Positions 58,320 through 64,000 of a stretch of 64,000 nt of DNA are shown piece by piece. Within the stretch, counting starts at the first letter, position 1; each line of letters begins with the position of its first letter. The notes under the pieces are model-generated. The model saw only the letters and a program-made list of their open reading frames with translations. It was not told the DNA's origin and made no database searches. The position numbers and the translations under genes are program-made. The DNA is from Streptomyces sp. NRRL S-1022 (GTDB lineage: Bacteria > Actinomycetota > Actinomycetes > Streptomycetales > Streptomycetaceae), in the NCBI RefSeq assembly GCF_000720135.1, contig NZ_JOIU01000004.1, forward strand, positions 62,001 through 126,000, read 5' to 3'.

Positions 58320-59813
58320 TCACCCGCGGGTGCGGTGCGGCCGGTCGTTCCCCCGCGTTCCCTGCTCCGGGACCAGGGGGCAGCTGGTCAGGAGGGTGTC
58401 CGGGGTCGCGCCGGGCGGGCGCGGGACCGTGCGGTCGGCCGGCGGGACGCCGTCCCCCCTGATCCAGCGTTCCAGGGCCTCGAACGCCGAGCGGTGGCAG
58501 GGCACCATCGGGCGGAGCCGGCCGGGGAAGACGTCGGCCAGGGAGTCGGTGTGGGTGCCGTCCTCGATGCGGTAGTAGCGCAACAGGGAGCCGCGGCCGG
58601 CCTCGTGGACCATGCGGGCGTAGACGTCGGCGTCCTGGCTGATCGGCAGCAGTACGTCGAGGGTGCCCTGGAGGGTGATCAGGGGTTTGCCGATGCGGCC
58701 GGTCAGGGCGATGCGGGCGACCGCCCGGTGGACGGCGGCGGGCCGGGCCGCGTAGTCGTAGTCGGCGTCGCAGCCGGGGGTGCCGGAGGCGCAGTACGGG
58801 CTGCCGGCCTCGGCGCCGCCGTCGTAGCCGGGGTCGACCTCCTCGCGGTAGATGCGCTGGGTGAGGTCCCAGTAGACCTGGTGGTGGTACGGCCACAGGA
58901 ACTCGGAGCCGGCCGGGAAGCCGGCCCGGTGCAGGGCCGCCGCGGCCTCGGCGGCTCCGGGTCCGCCGGCGGCGTAGGCGGGGTAGTGGCGCAGGGCGGC
59001 CGGCAGGGAGGTGAGCAGGTTGGGGCCGTCCGAGCGCCAGAGGGTGCCCTCCCAGTCGACTCCGCCGTCGTACAGCTCCGGGTGGTTCTCCAGCTGCCAG
59101 CGCACCAGGTAGCCGCCGTTGGAGATCCCGGTGGCGAGGGTGCGGGCCGGGGGACGGTGGTAGCGCTGGGTGACGACCGCGCGGGCGGCGCGGGTGAGCT
59201 GGGTGAGGCGGGTGTTCCATTCGGCGATGGCGTCGCCGGGACGGCGGCCGTCGCGGTAGAAGGCCGTGCCGGTGTTGCCCTTGTCGGTGGCGGCGTAGGC
59301 GTAGCCGCAGGCGAGCACCCAGTCGGCGATCGCCCGGTCGTTCGCGTACTGCTCGCGGTTGCCCGGCGTGCCGGCGACCACCAGTCCCCCGTTCCAGTGG
59401 TCGGGCAGCCGGATGACGAACTGGGAGTCGTGCTGCCAGCCGTGGTTGTTGTTGGTGGCGGAGGTGTCCGGGAAGTAGCCGTCGATCTGGATGCCGGGGA
59501 CACCGGTGGGTGTGGGCAGGTCCTTGGGGGTGAGCCCCGCGTAGTCGGCGGGGTCGGTGTGGCCGGAGGTCACGGTCCCGGCGGTGGTCAGCTCGGCCAG
59601 GCAGTCGGCCTGCTGGCGGGCGGCGCCGGGCACGTGCAGCCGGGCACGGCCAGCGCAGTGGGCGTCCGGGGTCCCCGGGCCGGCGGGTGCCGCGGTGGCA
59701 GGGGTGGCCGGGGTGATCAGGAGCGTGCAGACGGCGGCGAGGGAGAGCGCGCCCAGCGCGGTGCGCCGGGCGCGGCGGCGGGATGGGCGGTGGGGTGTGC
59801 GGTGCGGGGGCAT
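58320..59813 (-). CDS. secreted tannase/hydroxybutyrate-oligomer-hydrolase-like esterase
   Basis: 497-residue exported alpha/beta hydrolase. Arg-rich signal peptide ends about residue 42 (TPATPATAAP). The nucleophile S231 is in ATGISNGGYL, the Asp in LQGTLDVLLPISQD and the His in EDGTHTDSLADV. A lid domain lies between (residues 240-380), with Cys pairs in SPYCASGTPGC. The pattern fits tannase/feruloyl esterase and 3-hydroxybutyrate oligomer hydrolase relatives. The neighbour, a polyhydroxyalkanoate depolymerase-like gene, favours an oligomer-hydrolase role. GGAGG precedes ATG 59813. Confidence 0.78.
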   Translation of the reverse strand: MPPHRTPHRPSRRRARRTALGALSLAAVCTLLITPATPATAAPAGPGTPDAHCAGRARLHVPGAARQQADCLAELTTAGTVTSGHTDPADYAGLTPKDLPTPTGVPGIQIDGYFPDTSATNNNHGWQHDSQFVIRLPDHWNGGLVVAGTPGNREQYANDRAIADWVLACGYAYAATDKGNTGTAFYRDGRRPGDAIAEWNTRLTQLTRAARAVVTQRYHRPPARTLATGISNGGYLVRWQLENHPELYDGGVDWEGTLWRSDGPNLLTSLPAALRHYPAYAAGGPGAAEAAAALHRAGFPAGSEFLWPYHHQVYWDLTQRIYREEVDPGYDGGAEAGSPYCASGTPGCDADYDYAARPAAVHRAVARIALTGRIGKPLITLQGTLDVLLPISQDADVYARMVHEAGRGSLLRYYRIEDGTHTDSLADVFPGRLRPMVPCHRSAFEALERWIRGDGVPPADRTVPRPPGATPDTLLTSCPLVPEQGTRGNDRPHRTRG

Positions 59814-59955
59814 GCGGTTCCTCCGGCGGGTTGGGGACGCGCTGGAGGCTAGGGGCGGTGTGATGGTTCCGGACATGTGTGGAGCCGCCATGATGACGGC
59901 CCGTTAGCCGTAGTCGGCCACCATGGCGGCCCGGTCGGGTGTCCCCGGCACACGG

Positions 59956-61221
59956 TCAGGGGCAGCCGGTGTCGGCGATGGTGAAGTAGCCCGTGGGTGA
60001 TTCCTTCAGGGTGTGGGTGACGAACGTGTTGTACAGGCCCATGTTCTGGTGCGAACCGTTGGCGTACGTGAAGCCGGCGCTGGTGGTGGCGCGGCCCGCC
60101 TGTACCTGGGCGTAGTTGCTCGCCGTCCAGCAGGCCGCGCTGCCGCCACCGGGGCCGGGGTCGCCCGGGCCGGGGTCGCCGGGGCTGCTGGTGTCCAGGC
60201 CGAAGAACCGGGCGATCCAGCGGCTGGAGCAGATGGAGTCCAGGAAGTAGGGGGCGCCGGTGCCGCCGCACTGTTCGCCGCCGGTGCCGGGGTCGACCGG
60301 GGTGCCGTGCCCGATGCCGGGGACCCGGTCGACCTCGACGGCGACCGTGCCGTCCGCGGCCAGGTACTGGTCCTGCCGGGTGGCGTCCGGCCCGATGGTG
60401 GTGGTCCTGGTGGGTGTCTGGGACAGGCCGTGCAGGGCCGTCCACTGGTCGCGCAGTTCATCGGCGTTGCGCGGTACGACGGTGGTGTCCTGGTCGCCGT
60501 ACCAGACGGCCGTGCGCGGCCACGGCCCGGTGTACGACGGGTAGGCGTCGTGCACCCGCCCGGCCCAGTCGGCCGGGCTGCGGTCGACGCCGGGATTCAT
60601 GCAGGTGTAGGGGCTGGTGTCCCGGGTGCAGTCGTAGGGCAGGCCGGCGACGACCGCGCCCGCCGCGAACACGTCGGGGTAGGCGGCGAGCATGACCGCG
60701 GTCATGGCGCCGCCGGCGGACAGGCCGGTGACGTAGACGCGCCGCGGGTCGGCGCCGTAAGCGGTGACGGCGTGGCTCACCATCTGCCGGACGGACAGGG
60801 CCTCGCCCTGGCCGCGCCGGTTGTCGGCGGTCTGGAACCAGTTGAAGCACTTGTTCGGGTTGTTGGCGGTGCCGGTCTCGGCGAGCACGAGCAGGAAGCC
60901 GTCCTGGTCGGCGAGTTGGGGCAGTCCCGAGTTGTCGGCGTACACCTGGGCGCTCTGCGTGCAGCCGTGCAGGGCCACGACGACCGGGGGGTGGGCCGGG
61001 AGGGTGACGGGCCGGTACACGTACATGGTGAGGGCGCCCGGGTCGGACCCGAAGTCGGTGACCCGGGTGAGCGTGACGGCGGCGCGGGCTTCGGGTGCGG
61101 GGCCGGCGAGTGCGGTGCCGAGGACGACGGCGAGGACGGCCAGGACGCGGGTGGCGAGGCGGGGCAGCAGGCGGGCACGTGGCCGTGCTCCGGGTGCCCT
61201 GCGGAACGGGGACGGTGGCAT
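59956..61221 (-). CDS. secreted PHB-depolymerase-type esterase with C-terminal domain
   Basis: 421-residue exported esterase of the PhaZ/Esterase_phb family (short-chain polyhydroxyalkanoate, feruloyl or acetylxylan esters). Signal peptide is about 1-47. Oxyanion segment VVALHGCTQSAQVYAD, nucleophile S168 in VTGLSAGGAM, Asp in WYGDQDTTV and His in IGHGTPVD are visible. A Gly/Pro linker leads to a 70-residue C-terminal domain (CWTASNYAQVQAGRATTSAG, YFTIADTGCP) that looks like a substrate-binding module. AAGGAG precedes ATG 61221. It is upstream of the tannase-like gene on the same strand. Confidence 0.87.
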   Translation of the reverse strand: MPPSPFRRAPGARPRARLLPRLATRVLAVLAVVLGTALAGPAPEARAAVTLTRVTDFGSDPGALTMYVYRPVTLPAHPPVVVALHGCTQSAQVYADNSGLPQLADQDGFLLVLAETGTANNPNKCFNWFQTADNRRGQGEALSVRQMVSHAVTAYGADPRRVYVTGLSAGGAMTAVMLAAYPDVFAAGAVVAGLPYDCTRDTSPYTCMNPGVDRSPADWAGRVHDAYPSYTGPWPRTAVWYGDQDTTVVPRNADELRDQWTALHGLSQTPTRTTTIGPDATRQDQYLAADGTVAVEVDRVPGIGHGTPVDPGTGGEQCGGTGAPYFLDSICSSRWIARFFGLDTSSPGDPGPGDPGPGGGSAACWTASNYAQVQAGRATTSAGFTYANGSHQNMGLYNTFVTHTLKESPTGYFTIADTGCP

Positions 61222-61418
61222 GGCGGCTCCTTGGGTGGACACACGGTCCCGGCCGCTCCCGCGCGCGGGCGGCGCCTGGAGGACCGGGGTGGCGGAACCA
61301 TAGGTTCGGGTGTGTCCGGGCACCATGGCGCGGTGCCCCACAGCCGTCGGTGCGTCGGTCGGCACCGGGCGGATTGCCGGGCGCCGCGCGGTCTGCTACG
61401 ACCCCCGGTCGCCGGGTC

Positions 61419-62321
61419 TCACTCCTCCGGCGGGGCCGGCGGTACCACCGCGACCGGGCTCGCCGCGTGCAGCAGCACGGCCTGGGTGACCGAACCCATC
61501 ATGCGGGCCGGCGCGAGCAGCCGCCGCCGGTGCCGGCCGACCACGACCAGGTCGGCGTCCTTGGATGCGGCGACGAGGAGGCCGGCCGCGTCGCCGGGCA
61601 GCGCCCGGGCGTCGGCGCGGACGTCGGGGTGGCGCTCCCGGTGGGGGGCGAGGAAGCCCTCGGCGAGGGCGCGGGTCTCGTTCGCGACGGCGTCCTGGTC
61701 GATCGCGGGCGGCACCAGCTGGCCGGGCGCGGACCAGGTCTGCACGGGCCACGGGTAGGCGGCGATCACCTGCAGCCTGGCGTCGCGCAGGGCGGCCTCG
61801 GCGAAGGCGAAGGCGAGAACGGCCTCGTCGGGGCTGTCGGCGTGCAGGCCGACGACCACCCGGGGCCCGGGTTCGGCGGGCGCCTCGCCGTGCACCTCGC
61901 GGCCGGGCTGCGGTACGACCACCACCGGGCACTCGGCGTCCCGGGCGACGGCGAGGCCGTTGGAGCCGAGCAGCAGGCTGGCGAAGCCGCCGCGTCCCCG
62001 GGAGCCGAGCACCAACAGCTGGGCGTCGCTGCCCAGTTCGGGCAGGACGGCGCCCGGTACGCCCTCCAGGGCGACGTACTCCACGGCCGGGGCCCCGGCG
62101 CGGTCCGCGAGCCGGGTGCGCACCTCGTCCAGCACCGGATCGCCCTCGGCCTCGGGCGGCGCGGCGACCAGGACGTCGGCCTGTCCCCAGGCGGCGTACT
62201 GCCGTACGTGCACCACGCGCAGCGGTGCCGTGCGGCGGCGGGCTGCGTCCACGGCCCAGTCCAGGGCGCGCAGGCTGTCGGCGGACCCGTCGACCGCGGC
62301 GATGACCGGCGCAGCGCTCAT
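61419..62321 (-). CDS. tandem universal stress protein (UspA)
   Basis: 300-residue protein with two Usp domains (about 1-140 and 155-295). The first has a complete ATP-binding motif (GSRGRGGFASLLLGSN); in the second the loop is degenerate (VGRHRRRLLAPARMMGSV). Streptomyces and mycobacteria carry many such proteins, often linked to dormancy or redox stress. It appears monocistronic. Confidence 0.92.
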   Translation of the reverse strand: MSAAPVIAAVDGSADSLRALDWAVDAARRRTAPLRVVHVRQYAAWGQADVLVAAPPEAEGDPVLDEVRTRLADRAGAPAVEYVALEGVPGAVLPELGSDAQLLVLGSRGRGGFASLLLGSNGLAVARDAECPVVVVPQPGREVHGEAPAEPGPRVVVGLHADSPDEAVLAFAFAEAALRDARLQVIAAYPWPVQTWSAPGQLVPPAIDQDAVANETRALAEGFLAPHRERHPDVRADARALPGDAAGLLVAASKDADLVVVGRHRRRLLAPARMMGSVTQAVLLHAASPVAVVPPAPPEE

Positions 62322-62467
62322 CCTTCTCACCTCCGGAACACGACCTTTCCCTTGCTGGGGCCAGCCTCGCTCAGGCGGGGCCCCGGCAGGGCGCTGCTGA
62401 TCGCGTGTCCGCAAATCCGCTCGCAACACCCCCGGTTCAGGTGAGATCCGGTACGGCCGGCGCGGCG

Positions 62468-62710
62468 TCAGGTGAGGTCGAACTCGCCTTCCCGCGCGCC
62501 GGAGACGAAGGCACCCCACTCGGCGGGGGTGAAGATCAGGGACGGACTCTCCGGCCGGCCGCTGTTGCGCATCGCGATGAAGCCCTCGACAAAGGCGATC
62601 TGGACATCGCCCAGACCTCGGCTGCTGGACTGCCACTCCGCCTTGGTGAGATCCAGCTCCGGCTTGTCCCAGCCCGCGAGCGGGTGCTGCTGGGTGGTGG
62701 TCTCGGCCAC
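62468..62710 (-). CDS. DUF397 protein, orphan
   Basis: 80-residue DUF397-like protein (AEWQSSSRGLGDVQIAFVEG, RNSGRPESPSLIFTPAEWGA). DUF397 genes usually sit beside an XRE regulator with a DUF5753 domain and act as its antagonist or modulator in Streptomyces; no such regulator lies next to this copy. The start is GTG 62710 with GGAG upstream. Confidence 0.85.
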   Translation of the reverse strand: MAETTTQQHPLAGWDKPELDLTKAEWQSSSRGLGDVQIAFVEGFIAMRNSGRPESPSLIFTPAEWGAFVSGAREGEFDLT

Positions 62711-62826
62711 GTCCGTGCTCCTCCCGGTTCGTCGTCCGCGGTCAGCCTAGCGACCGGTCGCTACGGCGGACAGGGCACGCGGGGACGGCCTTCCGTCCCG
62801 GCCGGCCGGGACGCCCGGGCGGCCGG

Positions 62827-63993
62827 TCAGGAGTCGGGCGGCTCGGAGCCGACGAGCCACATGGAGAAGAACTGCGAGCCGCCGCCGTAGGCGTGCCCGA
62901 GCACCCTGCGGGCGCCGTCCACCTGGTGCTCCCCGGCCTGGCCGCGCACCTGGAGGGCGGCCTCGGCGAAGCGGATCATGCCGGAGGCGCCGATGGGGTT
63001 GGTGGACAGCACCCCGCCCGACATGTTGACGGGCAGGTCGCCGTCGAGCGCGGTCGCCCCGGACTCGGTGAGTTTCCAGCCCTCGCCCTCCGCGGCGAAG
63101 CCCAGGTTCTCCAGCCACATGGGCTCGTACCAGGAGAACGGCACGTAGATCTCGGCCGCGTCGATGTCCCGGCGCGGATCGGTGACGCCGGCCTGCCGGT
63201 AGACGTCGGCGGCGCAGTCCTTGCCTGCCTGCGGGGAGACGAAGTCCTTGCCGGCGAACAGGGTGGGTTCGCTGCGCATGGCGCCGCCGAGCAGCCAGGC
63301 GGGCGGGCGGGGCGCGCGGGCGGCTCCGGCGCGGTCGGTGAGGACCATGGCGCAGGCGCCGTCGGAGGACGGGCAGGTCTCGGAGTAGCGGATGGGGTCC
63401 CACAACATGGGTGACGCCACCACCTTCTCCAGCGTGATGTCGTGTTCGTGGAGGTGGGCGTAGGGGTTCTTCAGGGCGTTGCGCCGGTCCTTGTAGGCGA
63501 CGAGGGCGCCGATGGAGTCGGGGGCGCCGCTGCGCCGCATGTAGGCGCGGACGTGGGGGGCGAAGAAGCCGCCGGCCCCGGCGAGCAGGGGCTGCTGGAA
63601 GGGGATGGGCAGGGACAGGCCCCACATGGCGTTGGACTCGGACTGTTTTTCGAAGGCGAGGGTGAGGACGGTGCCGTGGACGCGGGCGGCGACCAGGTTG
63701 GCGGCGACCAGCGCGGTGGAGCCGCCGACGGAGCCCGCGGTGTGCACCCGCAGCATGGGTTTGCCGACGGCGCCGAGGGCGTCGGCGAGGTACAGCTCGG
63801 GCATCATCACGCCCTCGAAGAAGTCCGGTGCCTTCCCGATGACGACGGCGTCGATGTCGGCCCACGTCGCCTGGGCGTCGTCGAGCGCGCGCCGGGCGGC
63901 CTCCCGGACGAGTCCGGCGATCGACACGTCCCGGCGGGCGGCCACGTGCCTGGTCTGGCCGATCCCGACGACGGCGACGGGTTCCTTGCTCAT
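62827..63993 (-). CDS. thiolase-like lipid-transfer-type protein
   Basis: 388-residue thiolase-fold protein of the SCPx/Ltp group. The N-terminus is VAVVGIGQTRHV; the position of the thiolase nucleophile Cys reads RVHTAGSVGGST, with no Cys, so ordinary thiolysis is unlikely. Further landmarks are YSETCPSSDGACAMVLTDRA and the C-terminal SGGVLSTNPIGASGMIRFAE and HAYGGGSQFFSMWL. Related Ltp proteins act as aldolases in sterol side-chain breakdown together with a DUF35 OB-fold partner; that partner may lie beyond the window. The start ATG is seven bases from the window edge. Confidence 0.87.
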   Translation of the reverse strand: MSKEPVAVVGIGQTRHVAARRDVSIAGLVREAARRALDDAQATWADIDAVVIGKAPDFFEGVMMPELYLADALGAVGKPMLRVHTAGSVGGSTALVAANLVAARVHGTVLTLAFEKQSESNAMWGLSLPIPFQQPLLAGAGGFFAPHVRAYMRRSGAPDSIGALVAYKDRRNALKNPYAHLHEHDITLEKVVASPMLWDPIRYSETCPSSDGACAMVLTDRAGAARAPRPPAWLLGGAMRSEPTLFAGKDFVSPQAGKDCAADVYRQAGVTDPRRDIDAAEIYVPFSWYEPMWLENLGFAAEGEGWKLTESGATALDGDLPVNMSGGVLSTNPIGASGMIRFAEAALQVRGQAGEHQVDGARRVLGHAYGGGSQFFSMWLVGSEPPDS

Positions 63994-64000
63994 CGTGGAT

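Noticed and set aside
1..64000. tRNA, rRNA, CRISPR arrays, prophage or large biosynthetic cluster
   Set aside because: No clover-leaf or rRNA sequence, no repeat-spacer array, no phage structural genes, and no PKS, NRPS or similar modules were seen; the MIB pair is the only secondary-metabolite element.

Overview
The window is high-GC actinobacterial DNA, almost certainly from a Streptomyces chromosome. The evidence is a 2-methylisoborneol (earthy odour) gene pair, a long sortase-anchored chaplin, an SsgA-like protein, an NsdA-like TPR regulator, a SpoIIE-type phosphatase, frequent GTG/TTG starts, and TTA codons that are almost absent (I found one). Many secreted hydrolases fit a soil saprophyte.

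Region by region. 1-3.4 kb: 3' part of 2-methylisoborneol synthase, its GPP methyltransferase, an APH-fold kinase and a VOC protein. 3.4-5.5 kb: a stress-regulation block with a PopR/ClgR-like regulator ending in an LAA degron-like tail, a SigB-family sigma factor behind two near-identical SigB-type promoters, and a convergent RsbW-like ATPase. 5.6-9.7 kb: a low-complexity DUF6777 membrane protein, a soluble Ser/Thr kinase overlapping an SH3-like partner, and a small hypothetical. 10-19 kb: metabolic and regulatory genes (aldo/keto reductase with divergent LysR, carotenoid oxygenase, DinB, adenosine deaminase, BlaI/M56 pair, aldehyde dehydrogenase).

19.1-27.1 kb is an accessory and decaying region. 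It holds an ECF42 sigma remnant, a MerR/membrane-protein pair, an IS5-like element whose transposase has lost its likely catalytic Glu, a SUKH-like immunity-type gene between IS ends, and a sulfonate/sulfone locus. That locus has an intact ssuD, an sfnG-acyl-CoA-dehydrogenase fusion pseudogene and a truncated LysR gene, and is bracketed by two inverted Tn3 transposase fragments.

27-41 kb: an XRE-cupin regulator with a perfect palindrome facing an epoxide hydrolase-like gene; SPW protein; APC permease; ROK regulator; and a secreted GH2 exo-glucosaminidase-like enzyme. The ROK regulator probably controls both flanking genes through GTAAAGTT-type operators. Further on are a secreted CBM-like protein, GlsB-type protein, a MerR/MFS pair, a deaminase and two GNATs. 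41-64 kb: chaplin, secreted tripeptidyl aminopeptidase, asparagine synthetase, baeRF-type protein, dehydrogenase, SsgA-like protein, a TTA-containing SpoIIE phosphatase, NsdA-like regulator, phosphotransferase, secreted amidase, two secreted esterase/depolymerase proteins, universal stress protein, DUF397 and a thiolase-like protein.

Several regulator genes have a -10 hexamer placed 6-8 nt before the start codon and no Shine-Dalgarno, so leaderless transcripts are predicted. All assignments come from reading the sequence; no database search was run.
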